Assembly (NCBI GenBank): GCA_002375495.1
Contig: DFLU01000010.1
Location: forward strand, 180,053-244,052
Origin: Flavobacteriaceae bacterium UBA3611
GTDB lineage: Bacteria > Bacteroidota > Bacteroidia > Flavobacteriales > Flavobacteriaceae
Length of the DNA: 64,000 nucleotides
Reading direction: 5' to 3'
The notes under the pieces are model-generated. The model saw only the letters and a program-made list of their open reading frames with translations. It had not been told where the DNA came from and did not search any database. The position numbers and the translations under genes are program-made. This document shows, in pieces, positions 8,147-17,200 of this stretch (position 1 is the stretch's first letter; each line of letters begins with the position of its first letter).

Positions 8147-8839
8147 CTATGTGATATTTAAGGTAGACATTCCGCCATCTACGCCTAATACTTGTCCGGT
8201 CATCCATGAAGATTGCTCAGAGAGCAGAAAGGTAGCCATATTTGCGATATCTGCAGCGGCGCCCACTCGCTTTAAAGGGTGGCGATCTCCCATCTTTTCT
8301 TTCTTACCGTCGCTATTTAACAATCTCCCCGCTAGCGGAGTATCGGTAAGTGACGGGGCGATTACATTTACCCTAAAGTTTGGCGCATATTCTGCAGCCA
8401 ACGCCTTTGCAAAGCCTTCAATGGCTCCCTTAGAAGCAGCTACACTGGTATGGAAAGGCATGCCTATTTGCACCGCAACGGTACTGAAAAAAACGAGGCT
8501 TGCCTGCTCGGCATTTTTTAACTTGGGCAATAACGCCTTGACAACGTTTACCAACGATACAAAATTGATCTGTAAGTCGTCCATAAAAGCTTCTTCAGAT
8601 AGCGTTTTAAAGGGCTTTAAGTTTATGCTTCCAGGACAGTATACCAAGCCGTCGATAGTGTCTGGCAGTTCTAATGTGTTGGCAGCATCTTTTGTAACAT
8701 CAAAGGGAAGATGGGTTACGTTTTCAGGAATTTGTTCATTTGTTCTGGAAGCTATGTACACTGCACAGTCATTTTGAAGCTGTGTAGCAATTTCTAATCC
8801 AATTCCGTAGGAACCTCCAATAAGCAGTATGTTTTTCAT
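8147..8839 (-). CDS. SDR family protein of the photolyase cluster (catalytic Tyr replaced)
   Basis: 230 aa Rossmann-fold short-chain dehydrogenase. The cofactor loop is GGSYGIG (residues 8-14), the end-of-strand motif is FFST with Ser119, and the C-terminus has VDGG. Where the YxxxK catalytic pair should be, the sequence reads HTSVAASKG: Lys137 is present but Val133 replaces Tyr. I believe relatives in photolyase clusters share this feature, so it looks like a subfamily trait, and classical dehydrogenase activity is doubtful. The start overlaps the upstream SRPBCC gene by 4 bp (ATGA). Confidence 0.87.
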   Translation of the reverse strand: MKNILLIGGSYGIGLEIATQLQNDCAVYIASRTNEQIPENVTHLPFDVTKDAANTLELPDTIDGLVYCPGSINLKPFKTLSEEAFMDDLQINFVSLVNVVKALLPKLKNAEQASLVFFSTVAVQIGMPFHTSVAASKGAIEGFAKALAAEYAPNFRVNVIAPSLTDTPLAGRLLNSDGKKEKMGDRHPLKRVGAAADIANMATFLLSEQSSWMTGQVLGVDGGMSTLNIT

Positions 8840-9309
8840 GTTGTTTCGTTTAGTTCGCCAAATAATTCAATCAGTTTTGTACGACGATATTCAAAAATTT
8901 CATTCAGTTTAGGTTTTACCAAGAATGGGTGCACCAATTGCCCCAGCCAGCCAAAAGGCACTTTATAGTCAATTATGTCTTCCATTTCAACACCTCCATC
9001 AATTTCTTTTATAAAATGCTTGTGGTGCCAAAGTGCGTAGGGTCCAAACCGTTGTTCGTCTACAAAATAAGTATTGTCTTTTACATGGGTGATTTCGGTT
9101 ACCCATTTGGTTTTGATACCTAGTACTGGGGTTACAATATATTGTATGATCTGGCCGGCATACATAGGTCTATCGGCACCCGATAGAATATAGAAACCCA
9201 TATAATCTGGTGTTATGACTTTTAAATTTTTGGGATCTGAGAGGAAATCCCAAGCTTGTTCAACCGTTATCGGAAGTTTCTGTTTTGCGTGAAGTGTATA
9301 AATTTTCAA
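8836..9309 (-). CDS. SRPBCC family protein
   Basis: About 157 aa, START/Bet v1-like fold that binds a hydrophobic ligand. The protein opens KIYTLHAKQKLPI, then VEQAWDFLSDPKNL, and later GPYALWHHKHFIKEIDGGVEMEDIIDY as in the family often labelled cell-division-inhibitor-like. Start taken as TTG at 9309; a second TTG at 9315 would add two residues. It is the first gene of the SRPBCC-SDR-photolyase operon. Ligand unknown. Confidence 0.83.
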   Translation of the reverse strand: MKIYTLHAKQKLPITVEQAWDFLSDPKNLKVITPDYMGFYILSGADRPMYAGQIIQYIVTPVLGIKTKWVTEITHVKDNTYFVDEQRFGPYALWHHKHFIKEIDGGVEMEDIIDYKVPFGWLGQLVHPFLVKPKLNEIFEYRRTKLIELFGELNETT

Positions 9310-9755
9310 GAGCAATTGGTTTAGGCCTTAAAAATACATTTTGTTGAACAGAATATCACATTACTTAAACAAACATTAACATAATCACGGTGATGCTTCA
9401 ACTAAACATGCTGCTTTGTGAAAATTTCAGAAGTGATAGAACTAGAAGTTTGTAAAGTACACCAAAAACAATACTATGGATGAGAATTCGAAACGCAAAA
9501 AGTTATGAGTCATCTGGAGAGACGACTTGCAAACTATAGGTCTACTGTAGCATAAGACCTATTTACGGGCAGAAACCATTCTGCGGTTCATACGTAGGAG
9601 TCTATATAAATTGACATCCCTTTTTACTGCAGGAAGGTTTTTAAATCCGAATAATTTTTTGATGAATCGTAGCATCTCTTTCTTTTTTATGTAAAAATAC
9701 TACAGAAAATTACTACAAGTCAATACCGAAGCGTAAGATTAACAGTTATTTAGCA
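9310..9755. other. 446-bp gap: one candidate small ORF, otherwise no clear gene
   Basis: Between the SRPBCC and aquaporin genes, both on the minus strand. It contains the 38-codon minus ORF listed separately and a 7-bp inverted repeat (TAGGTCT at 9537-9543 with AGACCTA at 9555-9561) that includes the ORF's stop codon. On the plus strand there are only very short frames (from ATG at 9477, 10 codons with stop; from 9505, 16 codons), which I do not call. Confidence 0.6.
9559..9675 (-). CDS. candidate small basic protein, 38 aa
   Basis: The frame starts MLRFIKKLFGFKNLP and ends RRMVSARK: 38 residues, about a third Lys or Arg, with an amphipathic N-terminus. A purine-rich stretch (AAGAAAGAG) directly precedes the ATG. 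About 25-45 bp upstream there is TTGACTTG followed by TAGTATTTTTA, a plausible promoter. The stop codon lies in a short inverted repeat. No family recognised; coding potential is suggestive, not proven. Confidence 0.45.
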   Translation of the reverse strand: MLRFIKKLFGFKNLPAVKRDVNLYRLLRMNRRMVSARK

Positions 9756-10415
9756 CTAATCGTCACAACATTGTTCGTCTTTCACCAATTTACAACTAAT
9801 CACCGCCAATATACTACCAACAACGGGAGCAGTTAAATAGAGCCACAGATGTTGTAGGTTTCCAGAAACTAGTGCTGGCGCTAACGAACGTGCAGGATTC
9901 ATAGACGCTCCTGTAATGGGACCTGCAAATAGTGCTTCTAAAAGAACCACACTACCTATAGCAATACCTGCAATAACACCAATTTCTTTAGAGCCCGTTG
10001 AGACGTTGATGATCACTACCATTAGGAAAAAAGTAAGAATAACTTCAAAGATGAATACCTTCAGCACAGCTATCTGCGGAAGGGTGGTACCCAACAATTC
10101 ATTGTCTGGAAACAAATACAGTAATAGTAAGCTGGCTAAAATAGCTCCGACAACTTGTGCAAGTACGTACAACGGCACTTCTTTCCATGGAAATTTTTTT
10201 GCATACGCAAACGCAATCGTTACTGCAGGGTTAATATGTGCCCCGCTAATATCACCAAATGCATAGATCATACCCATAACAATTAAACCGAAGGTAATCG
10301 CAATACCAGGATGGGTTACCGTGCCTCCTGTAAATTCGTTGATAACAATGGCGCCCGTACCACAAAAAACAAGCGCAAAGGTGCCGATAAGTTCGGCGAT
10401 CATTCGTTTTGTCAT
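9756..10415 (-). CDS. MIP family channel (aquaporin)
   Basis: 219 aa integral membrane channel for water or small neutral solutes. Both half-helix signatures are present: GAHINPAV with NPA at residues 62-64 and GASMNPARS with NPA at 173-175. The length is that of AqpZ-type channels rather than the longer GlpF type, but the selectivity filter cannot be assigned safely by eye. The C-terminus has a Cys pair (DEQCCDD). Transcribed alone from a box only 4 nt before its ATG. Confidence 0.9.
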   Translation of the reverse strand: MTKRMIAELIGTFALVFCGTGAIVINEFTGGTVTHPGIAITFGLIVMGMIYAFGDISGAHINPAVTIAFAYAKKFPWKEVPLYVLAQVVGAILASLLLLYLFPDNELLGTTLPQIAVLKVFIFEVILTFFLMVVIINVSTGSKEIGVIAGIAIGSVVLLEALFAGPITGASMNPARSLAPALVSGNLQHLWLYLTAPVVGSILAVISCKLVKDEQCCDD

Positions 10416-10419
10416 GCTA

Positions 10420-10427
10420 CAAATGTA
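10420..10427 (-). promoter_or_regulatory. -7 box of aquaporin gene, 4 nt before ATG
   Basis: TACATTTG on the minus strand, then TAGC and the ATG at 10415. With a TAnnTTTG box the transcript should begin at or next to the A of the start codon, which predicts a leaderless mRNA. Confidence 0.65.
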
Positions 10428-10487
10428 CGATACCTTTTGTAACCCTTTTTTAAGTTTTTGTTAACTGTTTGGGAGTGAGTAGGATTG

Positions 10488-10495
10488 TACCTTCG
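10488..10495 (+). promoter_or_regulatory. probable -7 box of DUF2911 gene
   Basis: TACCTTCG, one mismatch from TAnnTTTG, 28 nt before the ATG at 10524. TTTG at 10468-10471 lies upstream, at a shorter distance than ideal. Confidence 0.45.
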
Positions 10496-10523
10496 TAAAA
10501 ACCTTAAACACACATTATATCTC

Positions 10524-11369
10524 ATGAAAAAATTACTTTTATTTATCTGTGCCATAGTTACTTCGGTAGCTGTACAAGCACAACTACAAACACCAGCTCC
10601 GAGTCCGTTTCAAAAAATTGAACAGAAGGTGGGACTTACCGATGTTACGTTAGAATACTCGAGACCATCAATGAAAGGACGAACCATTTTTGGAGGTTTG
10701 GTACCTTATGACAACGTTTGGCGTACCGGCGCTAATGCCAATACCAAAATTACGTTTAGTGACGACGTAATAATTGGAGGAAAGACCGTAAAGGCAGGTT
10801 CGTATGCTATTTATACAAAACCTGGAATGCAAAGTTGGGATGTTATGTTTTATACAGACAGCAACAATTGGGGTACTCCTCAAAAATGGGACGAAAGTAA
10901 AGTAGCGGCCACTGTAAAAGCACAAGTGTATCCGATGCCAATGGCTATTGAAACATTTACGATGACATTTGATGATGTTGCTAGTGATTCAGCAAACCTT
11001 GGAATTTTATGGGATAAAACCTATGTTGGTGTTCCGATAAAATTTGAAACAGACAAGATGGTTTCAGCCAGTATCGATAAAGTAATGAACGGCCCCGGCG
11101 CGAACGAATATTACCAAGCGGCCGTATATTACCTAGAATCTGGAAAAGATATCAATAAGGCAAAGACGTGGATTGACAAAGCAATCGAAATGCGTGCTGA
11201 GCCTGCATTCTGGTACCACAGACAACAATCACTTATCTATGCTAAAGCAGGTGACAAAAAAGGTGCGATCAATGCAGCTAAAAAATCATTATCACTGGCG
11301 CAAGAAGCTGGAAACGATGATTATGTTGCCTTAAACACCAAGAGTTTAAAAGAGTGGGGAGCCATGTAG
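10524..11369 (+). CDS. DUF2911 domain-containing exported protein
   Basis: 281 aa from the ATG at 10524 (MKKLLLFICAIVTSVAVQAQ), a signal peptide cut after AQA; the longer frame from 10485 starts within the promoter. DUF2911 is recognised by VTLEYSRPSMKGRTIFGGLVPYDNVWRTGANA and the following beta strands. The last 90 residues (YYQAAVYYLESGKDINKAKTWIDKAIE, then DKKGAINAAKKSL) look like TPR-type helices. Probably periplasmic; function unknown. A strong terminator follows. Confidence 0.88.
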   Translation: MKKLLLFICAIVTSVAVQAQLQTPAPSPFQKIEQKVGLTDVTLEYSRPSMKGRTIFGGLVPYDNVWRTGANANTKITFSDDVIIGGKTVKAGSYAIYTKPGMQSWDVMFYTDSNNWGTPQKWDESKVAATVKAQVYPMPMAIETFTMTFDDVASDSANLGILWDKTYVGVPIKFETDKMVSASIDKVMNGPGANEYYQAAVYYLESGKDINKAKTWIDKAIEMRAEPAFWYHRQQSLIYAKAGDKKGAINAAKKSLSLAQEAGNDDYVALNTKSLKEWGAM

Positions 11370-11393
11370 GTTTCTATTCTTATAACATATGAC

Positions 11394-11421
11394 AAACGCT
11401 TCCAATCGGGAGCGTTTTTTT
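11394..11421. terminator. rho-independent terminator between convergent genes
   Basis: AAACGCTTCC, loop AATC, then GGGAGCGTTTTTTT. It follows the DUF2911 gene and touches the stop codon of the convergent HsdR-N gene (11420-11422). Confidence 0.88.
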
Positions 11422-11866
11422 ATGCCGTATATGCAGGTATATCGCGTAAAAACACGTAACGTTCCTGCTGGTAGTCCAATTGGCAGAAATAATGGGTGAG
11501 GCCGTTGGTCACCATTAAATAGGTAGCATTTGTCACCAAATTATACCTCGCAATCTGGTCGAAGGTGTCTTGACCTATTCGTACCGAAGGTGCTTTACAT
11601 TCTACAATTAGGTGTATGCTGCCGTCTGGATTAAAAACTAATACATCGTATCTTTTCTTGGTCCCGTTCAGTAGCAACTGTTTTTCAACATTTACGTGTG
11701 ATTTAGGATAGTTTTTTTCTGAAAGCAGAAACTGCACAACATGCTGTCGTACCCATTCTTCGGGTGTGAGTACCACAAATTTTTTTCTGATTTCATCAAA
11801 AATGAGACGGTTGTTTTCGTTACTTTTGAAACGGAACGAATAACTATTGAATTCGAGTGGTTGCAT
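11420..11866 (-). CDS. stand-alone HsdR N-terminal domain protein (PD-(D/E)XK nuclease fold)
   Basis: About 148 aa. It resembles only the N-terminal nuclease domain of type I restriction subunit R: KRYDVLVFNPDGSIHLIVECKAP contains the D...ExK active-site pattern. There is no helicase part and no hsdM or hsdS nearby, so it is not a restriction system. Start set at ATG 11866 (MQPLEFNSYSFRF) because a TAATTTTA box (11872-11879) precedes it by 5 nt; the upstream in-frame ATG at 11884 lies beyond that box. Divergent from holA, a pairing I believe is common in Bacteroidota. Substrate unknown. Confidence 0.82.
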   Translation of the reverse strand: MQPLEFNSYSFRFKSNENNRLIFDEIRKKFVVLTPEEWVRQHVVQFLLSEKNYPKSHVNVEKQLLLNGTKKRYDVLVFNPDGSIHLIVECKAPSVRIGQDTFDQIARYNLVTNATYLMVTNGLTHYFCQLDYQQERYVFLRDIPAYTA

Positions 11867-11871
11867 TGCTG

Positions 11872-11879
11872 TAAAATTA
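11872..11879 (-). promoter_or_regulatory. -7 box of HsdR-N gene, 5 nt before ATG
   Basis: TAATTTTA on the minus strand followed by CAGCA and the ATG at 11866. It fits the window's leaderless pattern with one mismatch to TAnnTTTG. Confidence 0.45.
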
Positions 11880-11920
11880 CGCATTGTAATACTTTCAAAC
11901 TGAAATCTCCTAACAATTTT

Positions 11921-12925
11921 ATGCCGTTAGATAAAGCGAAATCTATCATTGCCGATATCAGAAAAGGGAACATTGCACCCATCTATTTTTTGATGGGCGA
12001 CGAACCGTATTATATTGATGGCATTTCAAAATTTATTGAAGAATCGATCCTTTCCGAAGAAGAAAGAGGCTTTAACCAAATGGTTCTCTACGGAAGGGAT
12101 GTAAGTATAGACGATATTGTGGGCAACGCCAAACGGTATCCCATGATGGCCGAGCGGCAGGTGGTGATTGTAAAAGAAGCCCAAGATCTATCACGTACCA
12201 TTGAGAATTTAGTGCCGTATGCCGAGAATCCGCAACCAACCACTGTGTTGGTGCTGTGTTACAAGTACAAAAAGTTAGATGCGCGTAAAAAATTGGCTAA
12301 AACACTAAAGAAAAGCGGGGTGATTTTTGAAAGTAAGAAATTGTATGACAATCAGGTGCCAGAGTGGATACAACGGGTTTTGTCTGCAAAAGGATACACT
12401 ATTACCCCCAAAGCTGCACAAATGCTTACCGAGTTTCTGGGCAATGATCTCAGCAAAATATCGAACGAGCTAGAAAAATTGCAATTGGTCATTAAACCTG
12501 AGCAACAGATTAGTCCGCAACTCATTGAAGAAAACATAGGCATTAGCAAAGACTTCAATAATTTCGAATTGCAAAATGCCATTGGCAATCGCAACGTAAA
12601 AAAAGCTTTTGCGATTGTACAATACTTTGGCCAGAATCCAAAAAACCACCCATTGGTGATGACGGTAGCATTGTTGTACAGCTTCTTTTCAAAACTTTTA
12701 AAATACCATGCGCTGTCTAACAAATCGGAAGCCCCGAAAGTGTTAGGGGTGAGTCCTTACTTTATTAAGGATTATCAAACTGCAGCTAAGAATTATTCGA
12801 TGAAGGAAGTAAGCGGGATTATCGCAAGTATCCGAACCATCGATCTAAAAGGCAAAGGTGTGGGCGCTGCGAATATGAGTCAAGCCGACTTGTTGAAAGA
12901 ATTACTGACGTCTATTTTTAAGTAA
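11921..12925 (+). CDS. holA: DNA polymerase III subunit delta
   Basis: 334 aa from the ATG at 11921. Delta is the clamp-loader wrench that opens the beta ring. Typical features: APIYFLMGDEPYYIDGISKFIEE near the start, SILSEEERGFNQMVLYGRDV, the ENPQPTTVLVLCYKYKKLDARKKL strand-helix, and the C-terminal collar with VKKAFAIVQYFGQNPKNHPLVM. The long in-frame upstream extension to 11741 overlaps the divergent HsdR-N gene and is not likely to be translated. Confidence 0.93.
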   Translation: MPLDKAKSIIADIRKGNIAPIYFLMGDEPYYIDGISKFIEESILSEEERGFNQMVLYGRDVSIDDIVGNAKRYPMMAERQVVIVKEAQDLSRTIENLVPYAENPQPTTVLVLCYKYKKLDARKKLAKTLKKSGVIFESKKLYDNQVPEWIQRVLSAKGYTITPKAAQMLTEFLGNDLSKISNELEKLQLVIKPEQQISPQLIEENIGISKDFNNFELQNAIGNRNVKKAFAIVQYFGQNPKNHPLVMTVALLYSFFSKLLKYHALSNKSEAPKVLGVSPYFIKDYQTAAKNYSMKEVSGIIASIRTIDLKGKGVGAANMSQADLLKELLTSIFK

Positions 12926-12926
12926 G

Positions 12927-13646
12927 TTAATCTTCTTCAAGCGCAGCGATAGATTCCAAAATCTCAGTGGCATCTAATTTGTATTCCTCCAGATACGTTT
13001 TATAATTAAGACATGCCACAATATTAAAGTAGGAAGCTCGGTTTCGGTACTTATCAGAAGCAAGGTACTCTAAGTATCGCGGATCAGGTTTGTTATTGAT
13101 GATATTTGCAAACCACGGATAGTTATCCCTCCAATCTTTCACATTTTCAATCGTTGCACGTTTCACCTCGTCACCCAATTCTTGAAGGGTAGGGGTATAA
13201 TAATTGTAAAACTGTACTATTTCCGTAGAAAGCGAGTCGAGATCGCCAGTATTTTCAAAGAAATTCTTAAGTTGAAGATATCCTTTGTCGTTTATAAACA
13301 CTGGCGCATAGCTAGAAATAGCAGAACCACAATAGGTACAGTTTCTGAGTTCCTCTTCTGTAGCCTCACCATTAATTATGGGCTTGAGTAATTCTTGCCT
13401 AAACTTATAATTGGCCACCACTTGGTTTACTGCCAAGGTATCATTGGCAAGGTCTGCCGCAACCGTTTTTAAGATAAGCCGAAACTCCTTTTCGTTTTTA
13501 CGATCCTCGTTCGCATTATTAATATTCAGTGCCAGAAGAATACCTACAACAACGAGCACAATTTCACCCAATGCATACAGTAAATACCTGCCAATCCTTT
13601 TGTTGTTAAAGGCAGACAGCTTTAATGATTTAGTGAACAACGGCAT
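12927..13646 (-). CDS. DUF6090 family membrane protein
   Basis: 239 aa. The diagnostic N-terminal part RYLLYALGEIVLVVVGILLALNI forms one transmembrane helix followed by NNANEDRKNEKEFR. The rest is a soluble, helical domain, presumably outside the cytoplasm, with CTYCG in the middle. The family is common, often in many copies, in Flavobacteriia; function unknown. It ends 1 bp from the holA stop in convergent orientation. Confidence 0.83.
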   Translation of the reverse strand: MPLFTKSLKLSAFNNKRIGRYLLYALGEIVLVVVGILLALNINNANEDRKNEKEFRLILKTVAADLANDTLAVNQVVANYKFRQELLKPIINGEATEEELRNCTYCGSAISSYAPVFINDKGYLQLKNFFENTGDLDSLSTEIVQFYNYYTPTLQELGDEVKRATIENVKDWRDNYPWFANIINNKPDPRYLEYLASDKYRNRASYFNIVACLNYKTYLEEYKLDATEILESIAALEED

Positions 13647-13661
13647 AGTACGTTACATTAC

Positions 13662-14036
13662 TTATTTTTTATCGACAGAAATACTACCAGCTCCCATAAG
13701 TGCAATAGACAGGAAACCTATAAGGTATAGAAGCGCCATTTCTTTCTTTGCTAATGGATCGGCACCGTGCACTACAAAGGCAGCCACCGCCATTGTGATG
13801 GCACTCGCTACTGCAGCAAAACGGGTTTTAATTCCTATAATAATAAGCACTGGGGCAACCAGTTCGCCTAGCAATACTAAAATACTTGTTAGCATTCCTC
13901 CTATGCCCAGGGGGTCACCAACAACAGATAAATCGCCTCCTATAAAGGCCATAAATTTTGGAATACCATGTGTTAGCATCAATGCAGCCATACCAATTCG
14001 TAATACTAGCAGGCCGATATCGTAATTTCTTTTCAT
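13662..14036 (-). CDS. DoxX family membrane protein
   Basis: 124 aa with four predicted transmembrane helices. It starts RNYDIGLLVLRIGMAALMLTHGIPKFMAF, the typical DoxX opening, and has LVAPVLIIIGIKTRF. DoxX proteins are often tied to respiratory or thiol redox chemistry but the role here is unknown. A second, only distantly similar DoxX gene lies at 60.6 kb. About 15 bp upstream of the DUF6090 gene, perhaps co-transcribed. Confidence 0.85.
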   Translation of the reverse strand: MKRNYDIGLLVLRIGMAALMLTHGIPKFMAFIGGDLSVVGDPLGIGGMLTSILVLLGELVAPVLIIIGIKTRFAAVASAITMAVAAFVVHGADPLAKKEMALLYLIGFLSIALMGAGSISVDKK

Positions 14037-14238
14037 GAAATGGGGTTGTTAAGTTTTCTTTAAAAGTATAAAAATTATTGAGTTTACAATTTTAAATAGT
14101 AAAGTTTACAAAAAATTAATTTGGAGCGTCTAATTATGAATTAGTTGCTTCTGAAATTGATTTTAACTTAATAATCAATTAAGGCAAAAGGTACATGGCG
14201 TTGGTAATTTAGCTGAAAATTTAAAACTAAAACCAACG

Positions 14239-17200
14239 ATGAAAAAATTTACTTTACTGGCTGTGTTGTTTGTGATAACCACTGCAATCTCACAAAATTC
14301 TAAACCAAGCATTACTAAAGGTGCGTTTATTCTTGAAATCTCTGAAATTTTCTCAGGACAAGAAGGAACAGACTTAACAGCAGATTGGTTTGAAATCACA
14401 AATACTGGTACCATGGCTTGGACCTCTGGTGTGGATGACGATTTATATTATGATGATGAGTCGGCAGATGGCACAACAGCCGATATCATACAAGGAATTA
14501 CAGATATCCAACCAGGTGAATTTGTAATTGTGTTGGTAGCAGATAATACAGCTGGTGAAATTACTCAATTTACAGATGTTTGGGGACCTGTGGTAAATTT
14601 AAATGGTGTTGAAATTGGGTTTACAGATGGCGCCGGATTGGGTGCTGGCGGTGATGCTGTTAATATCTGGTTGGGAGATCCTACTGCAACAACCCCAATC
14701 GATACCGCTACATATCCAGATACTGCGGCAAACGACGGACAATCATATGATGTTTTGCTTAACGCCTTTAGCGAAGTGGGAAATACAAACAATGCGGTAG
14801 AAACAATAGCACTTGGTGGAGCTGCTGGTGATGTGCCGAACATTGCCTCTCCAGGAAATGTGCCTTCAATGTCTACTTTAGTTGTTACTGAAATTTTCTC
14901 GGGTCAAGAGGGAGCTGATCTAACTGAAGACTGGTTCGAAATTACAAATCAAGGTGCAGCTGCCTGGGTATCTGGTGTAGATGGCGACCTATTCTACGAC
15001 GATGATTCTGCAGATGGTACGACAGCAGATATCATACAGGGAATTTCTGAAATACAGCCAGGAGCATCAGTCATTGTGCTCATTACAGATAATACAGCCA
15101 ATGAAGTAGATGAATTTACTACTATATGGAGCCCGGTTGTAGACCTTACCAATATACAAATTGGCTTTGCCGACGGTTCAGGCCTGGGCGGAGGTGGCGA
15201 TGCAGTAACCCTCTGGATGGGCGATCCAACTACCACTAGTCCGATTAGTTCAGAATCATATCCCGATACAGCAGCAAACGATGGTCAGAGTTACGATTCC
15301 GATTTGGGAGAATTTAGTGTTGTTGGAAATGCTAACAACGCTGTTCAGACGATTGCTTTGGGTGGCGATGCTAGCGACGTTCCAAATATAGGTTCACCAG
15401 GAAATGTGCCTGCTGCAGTAGCACCAGAAGTTGAATTTGAATCTACGTTTATGTCTGTTTCAGAAAATGGCGGAACACTTACCCTTTCAGTTACAATTTC
15501 AGAAGCACCTACAACAGTAGTTTCGGTAGATATTTCAGTAGTAGCTGGAGGTAGTGCAGTAGAAGGCACCGATTTTACCTTTGCGGGTACACAAACGATT
15601 ACTTTTCCAGCCGGCAATTCAGCTGCTCAAGAACTCACCATCCCAATCATAAATAACACAGATGATGGTAGTGATTTGTTTTTTGTACTTCAGTTGGAAA
15701 ATGAAAATGGTGTTACCATCGCTGCAAATCATACATTCTCAGCCTATATTTTAGACGACGACACCCTAGTTCCTAGCGCAAACACAGCTGCATTAGACAT
15801 GAACTTTCTAACTAGCTTCACTGTAGATGCTACAGGTACTGCAGAAATTGTTGCATACGACCCTGAAAGTGAGCAGTTGTTTGTTACCAATGCAGACAAG
15901 GTTGAAGTCTTAGACTTTTCAGACCCTTCTAATATCACAAGTTTAGCAACGGTTGCTTTGCCACCTGGAACTGCAGGAGTACAGAGCATTGCAGTAAAAA
16001 ATGGTATGGTTGCCGCAGCAGTGGCTGCAGATCCGGCTACGAGTAATGGCTTTGTATTGTTTAGTGATGCTTCTGGAGCCAATCAAAGTCTTGTTATTGT
16101 TGGTTCGTTACCTGATATGCTCACTTTCTCTCCCGATGGAAACTTTTTATTGGTTGCCAATGAAGGCCAGCCGAGTGATGATTATACCATTGATCCAGAA
16201 GGCTCTATTTCCATAATTGATGTGAGTGGCGGATTGGGAGCTATTTCGCAAGCCAATGTGACAACCTTAGGTTTTAATGACTTCGACAGTCAACAAGCCG
16301 CACTTATTACAGCGGGAGTTCGCATTTTTGGTCCAGGAGCCAGTGTTTCACAAGATTTAGAACCTGAATATATCACCGTTTCTGCAGATTCGCAGACGGC
16401 CTATGTTACCTTACAAGAAAACAATGCATATGCTGTAGTTGATATTGCGAACTTAGAAATCGTCGATGTTATTCCATTCGGACTTAAAGATCACAGCCTT
16501 CCGCAGAACACCTTAGATACGAGCGATGAAACCGATTTTATCTTCGATGCTACTTGGCCAGTGAAAGGACTCTACATGCCAGATGCGATTAGTTTTTACG
16601 CTGTAAACGGAACCGATTATATTGTGACGGCGAACGAGGGTGATGCCAGAGAGTATTCGGCCTATGAAGAAGAGCGGAAATTAGGTGATAGCGATTATAT
16701 TTTAGATACTACTGTGTTTCCGAATGCCGATATCTTAAAGCTTGATACCAACCTAGGTGATATAGCGCTTACCAGTGCTTCTGGGGATACCGATGGCGAT
16801 GGTGACTTTGACGAAATACATGTTTTTGGTGGACGATCATTTTCAATTTTTGAAGCCTCCACAGGAACCTTGGTGTATGATAGTGCTAACGATTTTGAAG
16901 TTATCACGGCAAACGACCCAACCTATGGTGACATTTTTAATGCTAGCAATTCAAATAATAGCTTTAAAAACCGAAGTGATAATAAAGGACCTGAGCCAGA
17001 AGGTGTACTGGTTCAAGAAATAAATGGTGAATTTTATGCTTTTATCTTGCTAGAGCGCATTGGCGGTGTTATGGTGTATAATGTAACAGATCCCGCAGCG
17101 CCAGTATTCCTACAATACCTGAACAGTCGAGACGCTATACCTGGTGGTACTGAAATGGGCGATTTGGGCCCAGAAGGACTTATTTACGTGCCAGCTGTCG

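Noticed and set aside
9477..9555. Two tiny plus-strand frames (starts 9477 and 9505)
   Set aside because: Ten and sixteen codons, overlapping each other and without a convincing ribosome binding site; a decayed gene cannot be shown.
9310..9755. CarH/LitR-type regulator for the photolyase operon
   Set aside because: No MerR-type frame or B12-binding motif found near the operon in this window.
11420..11866. Type I restriction-modification system
   Set aside because: Only the HsdR N-terminal domain is present; no helicase part, hsdM or hsdS is in the window.
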